Positions 1 through 9,834 of a DNA stretch of 64,000 nucleotides are shown here, one piece after another (positions within the stretch are counted from its first letter, which is position 1; each line of letters begins with the position of its first letter). The DNA comes from Zonotrichia leucophrys gambelii (taxonomy: Eukaryota; Chordata; Aves; Passeriformes; Passerellidae): contig NC_088170.1 in the NCBI RefSeq assembly GCF_028769735.1, positions 45,242,585-45,306,584 on the forward strand. The letters run 5' to 3'. Under the pieces are notes generated by a model. That model was not told where the DNA came from and ran no database searches. It saw nothing but the letters and a program-made list of their open reading frames with translations. A program made the position numbers and the translations under genes.

Positions 1-2689
1 TCACCATACAATTGTGGAAGGCTTTTGTTTTTCAAGGCAGAATTTTGTTTTTCACGGATCTTTTAAATTCATTAAGATTTGTATTTTATATCACAAATTG
101 TACGTTTTTTCACTAACTCTGCAAGGTAATGACTGACAGTAAATGACAGACAATAAACAGGTAGACTGTGATCTAGGAAATTCTGGGATTTTTTTCCAAA
201 TCTATCCTATGTCTTTTATAATCTTGGATAAGATGCTAAATAGACCATGTCAACATGGAAAGGAGGAAAGTAATAATTCTGTTGATCATAATAGTAGTGA
301 TATTAAAATATTCTAAAGTGAGAGAATTATTCCACATTATAGTTAAATACCGAAGGATAACCAAACTCACATGAGGGCATGCAGGTTCATCAGCTGCTAG
401 AAACATGACTAATACAACTACAGAAAGACACTTCTGACAGCTGGCTTACTTGTAATATGCTGGAATTGTTCAGAGCTCTGTCTGATGTGCATAGTAAACA
501 AATCTAAAAGAATGAAAAAGATAGGTGTAAACGAAATTCTGCATAGGAAGAGCTCATATCTGTCATCACTTGACTATACTGTGGCACTTTGAGTTCAAAT
601 ATCTTAGTTGTGCTTGTAATGTCTGGTGTTTTATTTCATCAGTGTTAATACTTGAGGATCCAGGCACTGTAAACTGTTTACTCAAATGTAATCTATTTTC
701 TTGGCTTTACCTTTTTCTCCATGAATAGTTCTGCACTAAATTATCCATTTTGAAATTGCTTCAGAACTGAACAGCTAGTGCTTTGTGCCTGCAATGACAG
801 ATTGCCAGTATTCAGGTAGCATCATCTAGGTATGTTATCCTAAAGGATGGATAGATGGAAGAAGTGAAGCTCAGCACATCTTCTATGCTATGATGCTCCC
901 TTGTCATGGGAAATCCTGACAACCTAATTGAAGATCCTTAGATTCATTAGATGAGCATTCTTTCCTTACACCAGCTTTCCACTTTCTCAGTTGGTATTTT
1001 GGTTTTCTGTATGAGGCTGTGCTGCTGAGATACACAGCTTTGTTCTGTCACTCTTTCACGGTTGTTTGTGCATCTCTGCTAAGAGTACCAAGTCCTGAGT
1101 TTTTTGCAACATCTCTCCTTTCTCTACAAGTGCAGTCTGGCAGTCTAGTCTCCCTCTCTTGGGCTATAGAAAGGTATTTATGGGATGCCTAAAACATTAA
1201 AAAAACTCAAGATTTAAAATATCCTGTCATCCTACTGCTTACTTGTACTCATTCTTATTTAACTCCCATCAAATCATACCTTATTGCATTATGGATATAA
1301 GGCAGCACCAAAAACCAGAAGGCCTGTGAAGAGGTCTTAGAATGCTAATCATGATAGCCATGAGAATTTTGTTACTGATTTCATTACTTCCAGAACAGGC
1401 TTCTCATTATGTGCTTCACATTTGAAGGTTGAAACCCAAATGTATCAATTAAATAACAACACCTTTAAATATGTGCTCATGTGTGCCAATCTTGGTCCTT
1501 TCTGCTTTGAAAGGAAAGTTTTGCCCTTCAAGCTCTGGATAGTGAATTATCTGTTATGATTTCATTAAGCTATTTCTATTCACCAACCTACATGATAATG
1601 TAAAATGTCATGCACATTAATATGATGACAGTATGAAGAAAATAGCTTCTTTTACAGGAAACTGGTTCCTTAGATGCTTATTAGAGGAAAATGGTATGTA
1701 AGAGTACTGTAATACTGTTAGGCTAAAGAATCTAATCTAAAGAATCACAGTTATCAGTCTAAAGGAATTAGATACTGATGCAACTGCCTGCCCAGCATCA
1801 AAGGCACTACAAAGTTTCCCAAGTACAGAAGACCTAATCAGAGAATGAATAAAATAGCTGATGTAGACCTCAGGTCTAGTTCATCCATCCTTCTGTCTCC
1901 AACAGACCTGATAAAAAAAATTAAAGTCTTGCAATAAGAAAGTGATCTATTCAAGTGTTTCATTATTATTTTATAATTAAAATATTTCTTTATGTCTAAT
2001 CTAACAATCTAGATGTTGCATTGTAAGTTTATTAGTTCTGCTCCTACACATGATGAACTTAGAAAACCAATGTTTGTCTTGCATTTCACAGCAATCTTTC
2101 ATCATTTTGAAGACTGTCTCAGACTCTGAAGGCCAAATGATAAACCCAAGTTCTTCCAACATTTCTGACGGATGATAATTTTTTTTGGTTCTTATCTATT
2201 TTTGTTGTGTCTTGCTAAATATTCCAGTTCTCCTCTCTTCTTTTTGTATCTGGCACCTAAAATTACACCCTACATGAATGTAGAAAGAATATTGTTTGCT
2301 GTGTTTACAGCTTGTACTGCTCTTTACAAAGTGTGCATTTTCCTTGTTCAGCATATTGTTGCCTCATGCTCAACTACAATCCACTTTAATATCCAAATTT
2401 TCTTTTAACATAATCCAGCATGTATATGGGTAATTATTGCACCAGACTCTCTGCTCATCATTATCAAATTCAGATCACTGTGCTCTAATACCATTCTCCA
2501 AAGTTACATCAGTCTTTACAACCATCTCCAGACTTAATGGGCATATTCTCTATTCCAACATTTCATCATGTATATCCTACATACATGTACATATAAATGC
2601 ATGGATATTTATAAATATATGTTTGCAAATATAGATGAATAAATATTCCTTGAGGCATGTCACAGTTGAATACCTGGGACATTGAAACT
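1..2689. other. AT-rich non-coding sequence, no feature recognised
   Basis: I see no gene, RNA or recognisable transposon here. Open frames are short and have no family resemblance. The two frames around 2172-2634 are rich in Phe, Ile, Ser and Cys, which is typical of chance translation of AT-rich DNA. The only local structure is low-complexity TA/TG sequence near 2570-2640. Confidence 0.7.
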
Positions 2690-3059
2690 TTCATAGCCTG
2701 CATAGGTTACATGATAATGAGATGGTCTTCACAACGACAAAGGAGCCCAAGAGAACAATGGAAGCTGTGGGAACCCAAATTAGATCGCGATTTAACTCCT
2801 TTGGGTCTGTTTCAGGAGCCATCAAACTGTGAAAGCCCCACCTTACAGCAATGAAGGAGCACTGAGCCCCTGGTTTCACCCCACTGGGTACAACACCAGG
2901 GAACAGAGGGAGGCTGGCTGGGTCGCCTGGCAGACTTGCCCACGGGTACAGGTTTTGCTGTGGAGTGCAGGGCAGAGCACTTCAGTACGGCACAAGACTT
3001 CTGAGGTGATTAGGAGATCAAAGTCAGTGAAATGGGAATGGTTCAGGGAACATCAAGTA
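2690..3059. other. Unidentified GC-richer block abutting a CR1 fragment
   Basis: This block is clearly richer in G and C than the sequence around it and lies directly against the CR1 reverse-transcriptase relic at 3060-3420. A 153-codon frame (2829-3290, forward) starts here but runs on into the antisense strand of that relic, so I do not treat it as a gene. A short stretch near 2870-2905, read on the reverse strand, vaguely resembles the next part of CR1 ORF2. The block could therefore be more decayed CR1 with a small insertion, or another old element. I could not identify it. Confidence 0.4.
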
Positions 3060-3420
3060 TGGAAAAATATTGACAAAAGGACACAATTTTTAACCCAGAG
3101 AAGAGAGCACTTGTCTGAGCTGTGGGCTGCCAGCTTGCCCATTTTAATGCTGTGGGAGACAGTGTCAAAGATTCTACTGAAGTTCATGTCAATATCCACA
3201 ATTTTTCTGTCACAATTTTTTCATCCATCAGGAAGGTTACCTTGTCATAAAATGAGATCAGGTTGGTCAAACAGGACCTACTGTTCCTAAATCTGCTGGC
3301 TCAGCCTGACCCCCTGGTTGGCCATGTGATCACATTCCGGGTAATCTGTTCCATAATATTCCCCAGCACAAGGGCAGGCTCACAGGCATGTATTTCCCTG
3401 GATTCTCCTTTTGTCCCTGA
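3060..3420 (-). mobile_element. CR1 LINE fragment, reverse-transcriptase part of ORF2, reverse orientation
   Basis: Read on the reverse strand, this stretch follows the order of the CR1 non-LTR retrotransposon reverse-transcriptase core. The segment from about 3420 to 3300 corresponds to the conserved region calling for an Asn-Tyr-Arg-Pro-Val-Ser-Leu-type stretch. The segment from about 3280 to 3160 corresponds to the stretch before and including the Ala-Phe-Asp-Thr-Val motif, visible as a degenerate Phe-Asp-Thr-Val-Ser-His around 3160-3180. The part near 3080-3100 matches the following Gly-Arg-Thr-Gln region. Frameshifts and stops break the frame in several places, so it is a dead relic. Neither the 5' start nor the 3' octamer tail of CR1 is present. 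Divergence looks high, suggesting an old insertion. The assignment is from recognition of the family and was not aligned. Confidence 0.8.
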
Positions 3421-4674
3421 ATAATTCTGAATTTACTGCAATAACACCCAAACAAACTGCATTAGTTTAACTAAGAGACTTCAGAGACCTGTAGAACACC
3501 TTTTTGGAACAAAGAAAGATCCTGACACATAAAGTATTCAGAGAGTCTACAAGAGCTGGAGCATTTAAGAAGTTAGATAGTAATAGATAATTTTTACAGT
3601 GATTGAAGCTATCATCTAACTCACAAGGCAGATGTGCATGTTCAAAGAACTGTAGACTGACATTAATCTTGCCTGAAGTTCTGATAATCTGCCTGAAGTT
3701 CTGCATGTTTTTAGTTGAAAATGTTTAAAGATCTTTTGTGTGGTTTGTTAAATTTTTCTAGTACTAGCCTATGTGAAGTAAAATTCAATAAATATGAACA
3801 AAGGCTGGGTCATATTGATTTATCATTGAAAATGTGTAATTTTCCAAGTTCTTTTCAAAGTGTGCAGCTTGAGTGCCTATTCACAGAGTATATTTATAAT
3901 ATTAACTATATACTAGAATATTAATCACATATTTCTTATCTAGTTTCTTACATAGTTTCAAAGAAATGTGGCAATCAGTACTAATGAAGATTTACTCTAC
4001 TAGAAAAAAATAATTAAACACTGCCTTCAGATAATGTAATATCATTTGCACAATTTGACTGAATACCTAATTCAGAAAGATAAACAGGGAATATTTATAT
4101 AAACAAATTATTTTTATCCTGGAAAAGAAAATAGAAATAAGTAATATGCACTCACACTAAAAATAGAAATAAGCCGCATTAAAAGTTTTCACTGACAGAA
4201 GTACTGATTCCTCATTACCAGTAATGATAGGACAATCCAAAGTATATATGTTTTGGGTGGGTTTTTCTTCTTTCACATGCAATCAATATTAATAATTTCC
4301 ATGCATTTACAAAAGAAACAAGGTGGATATAAAAGATCAGAATAGTTTATCGAAGTTTTTAATAGTTTCTTGTCCAGAGAAGCACAGGTACAGACATAAG
4401 CCAAGCACGTTACTGCTTCCAGAAAAAAAATGAACGTTCAGTTTTTACAACCAATTATTTCAAACTGAATTAATATACAATGCCCTAATGTTGGAAATTT
4501 TTAAAACCCACCAAACAATAGAACAAGCAAACAAATGAAACACAAAGAATTTCTGGTGGCATTGTAACATTTAGATGTCACATGTATTTGTTGACACTGA
4601 TGTCAGAGCACATGGCAAAGCTCTTACAGGTGATGGTATGACCACTGGAACTCTTTCTGGTTGAATTTCATGTT
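3421..4674. other. AT-rich non-coding sequence
   Basis: No gene or transposon is recognised. Inside it lies a 20-bp tandem duplication (3671-3703), listed separately. The open frames at 3467-3706 (reverse) and 3715-3924 (forward) have no family resemblance. Confidence 0.65.
3671..3703. repeat. Short tandem duplication, 20-bp period
   Basis: The 13-mer GCCTGAAGTTCTG occurs at 3671-3683 and again at 3691-3703, separated by 7 bases. This is a local duplication of about 20 bp, probably from replication slippage. Confidence 0.85.
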
Positions 4675-4830
4675 AGTGCTTTCCTGCCTGAAGGCTCAGG
4701 TCACTCCTGCTCCCTGAGGAGCGGTTTGCGCTCCGGAGGAAGCATCGGCTGCAGCTTCTGCCAGCGTTGTGGGGGCCAGAGAATGTGAGTGGCTCGGCCA
4801 TGGAGGAGACCAAGAGAAACCTGCAACCAA
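4675..4830. other. CpG-dense exon-like island of unknown function
   Basis: About 150 bp stands out from very AT-rich surroundings. Six CpG dinucleotides fall within 4722-4796, whereas CpG is scarce in the neighbouring kilobases. On the forward strand, an AG at 4698-4699 and a strong donor-like GTGAGT at 4785-4790 would bracket an 85-bp exon (4700-4784) that is open in two frames. On the reverse strand, a plausible acceptor (pyrimidine-rich run ending in CAG at about 4821) leads into a segment open to about 4673 in one frame, including a short frame from an ATG near 4801. I do not recognise any of these peptides. It could be an unannotated exon, a non-coding RNA exon, a small promoter or the remnant of a GC-rich element. 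Confidence 0.4.
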
Positions 4831-5500
4831 AATATAAACCAGAGGTGTTGTTAGGTAATGCAAATAAATCACTATGCGAAAAATACAAAGCATGTGATGA
4901 TTGTTAGAGCAGTGGGAGAATACAAAGTAGAAGAGTGAGTAGTCTCTCATGCATGTAATAAGGGGAGAAGAAAATGTCCTTAGTAACAATTTCTTTTTCT
5001 TTTTTTGATAAAACATTTTTTGGAATTCAAAACAGCTCGCTGAAATGCAATTGTATTATGTATTATGCTGAAAGGAAATGTATTACTGTCTGTAATACAG
5101 AACTGGGAATGTTTTTTTTCATTTTCAAGAAAAAAAATCTCCTCAAAATAGATGAGGCATTCTATAATCCACATAAACTTTTTGGTTATTCATTATTCTA
5201 GGTCCTGAGAAAAAATTTAAAGTATCTATTTTAAATAATTTCAACAGAATCTGTGTCTTGGATTTGATCCCTATGTACCAACCACACCAGAATAGTGGGT
5301 TTTCTAAACATGTTGTGTTTACTATTTATCACTCTCCTTCAAAACTCCATTTTGTCTTCAACCAAAAATGAAAATTACTGTGAATTGTAGAAATCTCTAT
5401 GTATTTCTTTACAGATCAAAAACTTTTGAAGTGTTAGAACTACTTAAACCTGATTAATATGTTTTGCAAACATGTTTTAGCATCTTATTATTTATTAATG

Positions 5501-5539
5501 TTTACTTCAGTAATTTTACTTCACTCATATTTTACTTCA
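5501..5539. repeat. Three degenerate direct repeats of TTTACTTCA
   Basis: TTTACTTCA occurs at 5501-5509, 5515-5523 and 5531-5539, with spacings of 14 and 16 bases. It lies in AT-rich sequence and is most simply a slipped local repeat. Confidence 0.75.
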
Positions 5540-8462
5540 ATAAATTAAAATAAAATTCAATTCTGATATTGCTTATAAATGAATCAGAGATAACATAGTA
5601 TAGAAAACACAATTGTTTAGAAAATCTTAAGTAAATTATAAACAAGATCCTTTTCATATATGGTATAAAAATAGCTAGACTAAGTAAGAATACAACAGTC
5701 ACAATTTCAGACTGAGATAAGACAGTCCATACTTAACACTGAAATTAAGTCATTTTGTATGGAGTTAATCTCAGTTAATTTGAAAAGCCTGCAGCATAAA
5801 CTTCTGCATTTTAAATCATTTGTTTAGACTTGTAGAGAAAATAGCAAGTAGTAAGCATCCAGCACCAACAGAAGTTTTAAACAGGACAAAATCATGGTTA
5901 GAAATACTGGAATGTCTGTGTCTGTGAAAAGATTCAATAATTCAGACTCCTAAACAGACAACAGTGTTATAATGGCTACAGAATTAGCAATGGCATGGAT
6001 TAAAAAATGCATAGGCTTTATTTGACTCATGTCATTATTTCTCATAAGAACAAGGAAACATCTATGATATTATCCTAAAGTTTTTTAAGCCAATAAAAAG
6101 GAAATGCTTTTCAGAATGTACAGGATTACATCATACTTGCATACTTTATGCAGGATACAGAAGTGACCAGAAAAAAAATAGAAAAATGTTTTAAAAAATA
6201 ATGATGGAAGCAAAGTCCAGCACAGGTAATTCAACATAAACAAAGTCTCTATACTCCATCTTAGGAACCACCAAGAGAAAAAATGTATACATGCTTTATT
6301 CTTATATTTCAGTGATCTGGTATTGGCTGTTTTAAGAGCCAGGAATTAAATGGATTTCTGGTTTGAACTTTTACTTTGCTGCTTAAATTCCTATGTAAAC
6401 TCAGTTCCATTCCATTTCTCATTAAAAAAAAAAAAAAGAAAAAAGTGATTTTAGTAAGCAGGTAATTCAGCATTTCATGCAAACAGACACCAAATAGGCC
6501 CTTAGGAATATCTTCAGCTAATTTTCTTGATTTAATTTCATAGGATTAATATATATTCACCAGTCTCTCTCTACTACATAATCAAATCAGTGAAGCTGAA
6601 GTGGTATATATCTAATTCCATATTCTGTAGCTTGATGAAGCAGGTGCTGAATTACTTGAATATAATTTGGTTACTTAATAACCCATGATATCTAAAAGAA
6701 TTTGAAGTGGATCACTGAATTGAAGTCTAGTATTATATTTCACTTGCTTGATCCTTTGCAGAGACCACTTTTTTCCCAGATCCGTAGCAGTTCTTTTCCT
6801 TACATTTAAGCAAAGGATGGGCTGCTAAGTGACAACTCTTTTTAAATAGAATTTAGCAACATTTTTTAATGTTTTGACGCACTTTTGTGCAGTTTGGTTG
6901 ATATTTATGGAATTCACAACATCCTGTATCTTAATTAGAGCATAAAGTGGGCTGCAAATGTAATATTACCATGTTGGGTTTTTTCCCTGAGTATACAGCA
7001 TGATAGCACACACATTACAGGCTGGTGCCAAAATATAAAACCACAGCAATTCCCACAGCTGCATATAAAATGTGACAGCATTAGTACAGAGAAAAAAATG
7101 TTAGAATACTCTTTCCAAACACAAATAACATCTCATTTTCAAAGCTCTGTGTTTTTCTCAGTACATTGCTTGTTACTGATGTCAGCAGGAGGTCTGCAAA
7201 CAGACTGAGAATATAATAAATGAATCAAAACATGTTTTAAGATGAGGCTGGGAATAATTTTACCCAGAGGATTATTTCTACTGACCATCAACTGCCTTGA
7301 AACTAATAAAGAAGTCTTCTTCCTATAAACATGATTTACAACATGACTAGAGTTAAAAAGGAAAAATAGATATTGTTGGGTGATGGAAGCCTTTGCTAAA
7401 TAACAATACACTGATGCTATAGGACTTCTTTTATAATAACTTAAAGGTTCACTTTAAAAGCACCTTGATGTTTGACTTCTGCAAACAACCATAATAACTT
7501 TTTTCCATTGCCTATTATTATTCTGTACTTACCACAGCAGCCATGAATTTCACTGAGGAAGAACAGAATTGTTCGCAGAGAATAACCTGCCCTTGCAAAT
7601 GGATTTACCCTCATCAAGGTTAGATATGAATGAACTCAGAAGAGTGAACTAAAAGGCTACACTTTCTGTTGTAACAGTGAAATACTGAGATAATCTATTA
7701 ATTAATCACCTCACTTATAGACATTATTTTCTCCCTTTACATAAGAAAATAAATTTATTCCCTTGAAACACTGTCTTAACTATAAAAAAATCAGTACTTA
7801 ACAGACATAAATTCTTTGAGGAATGTGTTCCCTTTCCATCACAGAGATGCCAGCAATTAAATAGTTGGGGGCAATGTCAACATTATGACCTATTTGTTGT
7901 TCTTGCTGTGGCAAAAACAGCCACTACATTGAATTGAATCAATATTATTGCAACTCAGCTGAGCTGTTTAAACTATTTTTTAAATCTTTGAATATTAGGT
8001 TGAACAACTAAGAAGTCACTTCATTAACACAGCAATTTTATCTGCAAAGTAAGTTTTGAATTAATAATGCTGTTTTGACACTGTTACTGTGCTAAAAGCA
8101 TATTTCCTCAGTGTCTGCTTGTTGTGAGTACATTAGTTGTATGGAAACTGATTAGTTTTGGCACTGCATAAGGAAAAGATAAGCCTAAGACTGATAGTGC
8201 TATCTGCTGTGGTACTTAAAATAATCTTACTCATTTTGTCCTAATAGGCTTGGATAAACCACCTTTATTAGTATGAAGTCTTACAATAACATCACATCCT
8301 CTGGTTCTAAAATACATCATGAAAGTGGGAAAAGTAGTATTCAGACTGTAGTGAGTCTGTACATATGCAGCATACACTGGAGGATGTCAAAATTTCTATG
8401 GAAATGACAGGTATTCATTTGGATCTCAAGAAAAGGAAAGTCCAGAAAATGGCGTGATCCTA
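5540..8462. other. AT-rich non-coding sequence
   Basis: No gene, RNA or transposon is recognised. There is one A-rich run at 6424-6443 (thirteen A, one G, six A). The 90-codon reverse frame at 7139-7411 shows no domain or motif and I consider it chance. Confidence 0.65.
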
Positions 8463-9043
8463 TGTGCTGGTTTTGGCTGGGGTAGAGTTCATTCTCTTCA
8501 CCTTGGCTGGTACTAGACTGTGTTTTGGACTTGTGCTGAGCACAGCATTGATAAAATAGAGATGTTTTTGCTACTGCTGAGCAGTGTTTACAGACACTCA
8601 AGGCCTTTTCTGTTTTTTGCACTACCACTGCGACTGGCAAGGAGACTGGGGATGCCTGAGATGTTGGAAGGATGTGCAGCCAGGACAGGTCCTCCCTACT
8701 GACCAAAGGTATATTCCAGACCATATGACATCATGCTCAGTGTGTAAAGTTGGGAAAAGTAGGAAGAAGGGAAGGTTTGGAATGATGATGTTTGAGTTTC
8801 CAAGTCACCATTGCATGTGATGGGGCCCTGTTCTCCCTGAGATGGCAGAGGGAAGCAGTGAATTAATTCCTTGTTTGGCTTAACTTGTGTGCGTGGCTTT
8901 TGCTTCTACTATTAAACTGTCTTTATCTCAATCCATAACTTTTCTGTCTTTTACCCTTCCAAGTCTCTCCCAGATTCTGCTGGTGGGGGACTGGACAAGG
9001 AGTTGTATGGAGCTGGGCTGCTGGCTGGTGTGAAACCACCACA
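8463..9043 (+). mobile_element. Solo LTR of an avian endogenous retrovirus, forward orientation
   Basis: The segment starts TGTGCTGGTTTTGG and ends with ACCACCACA, the TG...CA ends expected of a retroviral LTR. I recognise its order from a common bird LTR family. It has a conserved 5' end, a CRE-like TGACATCA at 8726-8733 just upstream of the decayed TATA position (about 8740), an ATTAAA-type polyadenylation signal at 8911-8916, then a U5 part rich in CTCCC and GGGGG. The flanks are TCCTA (8458-8462) and CCCTA (9044-9048), an imperfect 5-bp target-site duplication with 4 of 5 matching. No gag, pol or env lies on either side, so it is a solo LTR left by recombination between two LTRs. Short frames inside it (8520-8702, 8584-8820 and reverse 8341-8724) are not genes. 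The exact subfamily (ERVL-like by the 5-bp duplication) was not determined. Confidence 0.85.
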
Positions 9044-9376
9044 CCCTAACCAAGGGTATTCTCAGCTTCCCCAGAGAATGTAAAGTCTACCCAAACAGCT
9101 AAATTCAAGTACTGTAGCTCCTAGTCATGAGTTCACTTTGGTTTAGGAACATTCCCCACAGATTCTCCCTTGCTTCTTTTTTACTTAAGCCTTCTTTATT
9201 TTTTTGCACCTTAAACAGCCAAGATTTCAAATTCTGTAACAACTCTGAAGCAATGAAGAACACCATTAAATATAACCTGAGAAACAGCACTGCAGAATCA
9301 AAAAATCCAAACCTTTTAAAACTTCTGAAAAAACTAGACTTACTAATTTGTCAGTTTTCTATTTGGAAGTAATAAT

Positions 9377-9520
9377 TATAGAATCATAGAACTAAAGACC
9401 ACTTAGACTGACAAAGACTTCTAAGACCATTTACTCCAACCATTAAGTCACGATACGCCACTAAACCATATCCCCACGTGTCACATTCACATGCATTTTG
9501 AACAATTCTAGACATGTAAT
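9377..9520 (-). mobile_element. CR1 LINE 3'-end fragment, reverse orientation
   Basis: The stretch begins with a degenerate octamer pair (TATAGAAT CATAGAAC), the reverse complement of the ATTCTATG-type tail that ends CR1 elements. It continues through the part complementary to the CR1 3' untranslated region, including CTCCAACC at about 9436 and CACTAAACCAT at about 9460. Similarity fades near 9520. It is strongly 5'-truncated, as most CR1 copies are, and considerably diverged. The far boundary is uncertain by a few tens of bases. Confidence 0.8.
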
Positions 9521-9752
9521 AAGACAAAGAGACAGAACAAAAACGCAAGGATGTGACTACAGCTGTATCACAGACCTGCAATTCATATTACCATTGCCAG
9601 TAACAAGCTGCACACCTTGTATTGGCTCTGCAAGGCCTCAAGATTAATTTCTCAGGATTTGTCTGAACTTACCTCTCCTGCCTGGAGTTTTGATTCAGCT
9701 TATTTAGATGCAACAAATTTTCTAATCATCAGGTGTCTATTGACTAATTTGT

Positions 9753-9794
9753 TACAGTTTTGCTTACACCTTCATAGGTAAAAGCAAAACTGTA
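9753..9794. repeat. Perfect 13-bp inverted repeat (hairpin)
   Basis: TACAGTTTTGCTT (9753-9765) is exactly complementary to AAGCAAAACTGTA (9782-9794), with a 16-nt loop. There is no T-run or other sign of a terminator or RNA gene. It may be a chance or slippage-derived palindrome. Confidence 0.85.
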
Positions 9795-9800
9795 TGTTTG

Positions 9801-9834
9801 CTTATATTTGCACTTATATTTGCTTATATTTGCA
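9801..9834. repeat. Three tandem copies of a 10-12-bp TTATATTTG unit
   Basis: CTTATATTTG(CA) is repeated at 9801-9812, 9813-9822 and 9823-9834, seven bases after the hairpin at 9753-9794. The middle copy lacks the CA. It is a minisatellite-like local expansion. Confidence 0.85.

Noticed and set aside
2829..3290. 153-codon forward frame as a gene
   Set aside because: Its second half is the antisense of a CR1 reverse-transcriptase relic.
8341..8820. Open frames of 60-127 codons around 8.3-8.8 kb
   Set aside because: They lie wholly or mostly in the solo LTR (8463-9043) and read through its non-coding parts.
9801..9834. CRISPR-like array
   Set aside because: Units are 10-12 bp with no spacers, in a vertebrate-type sequence.
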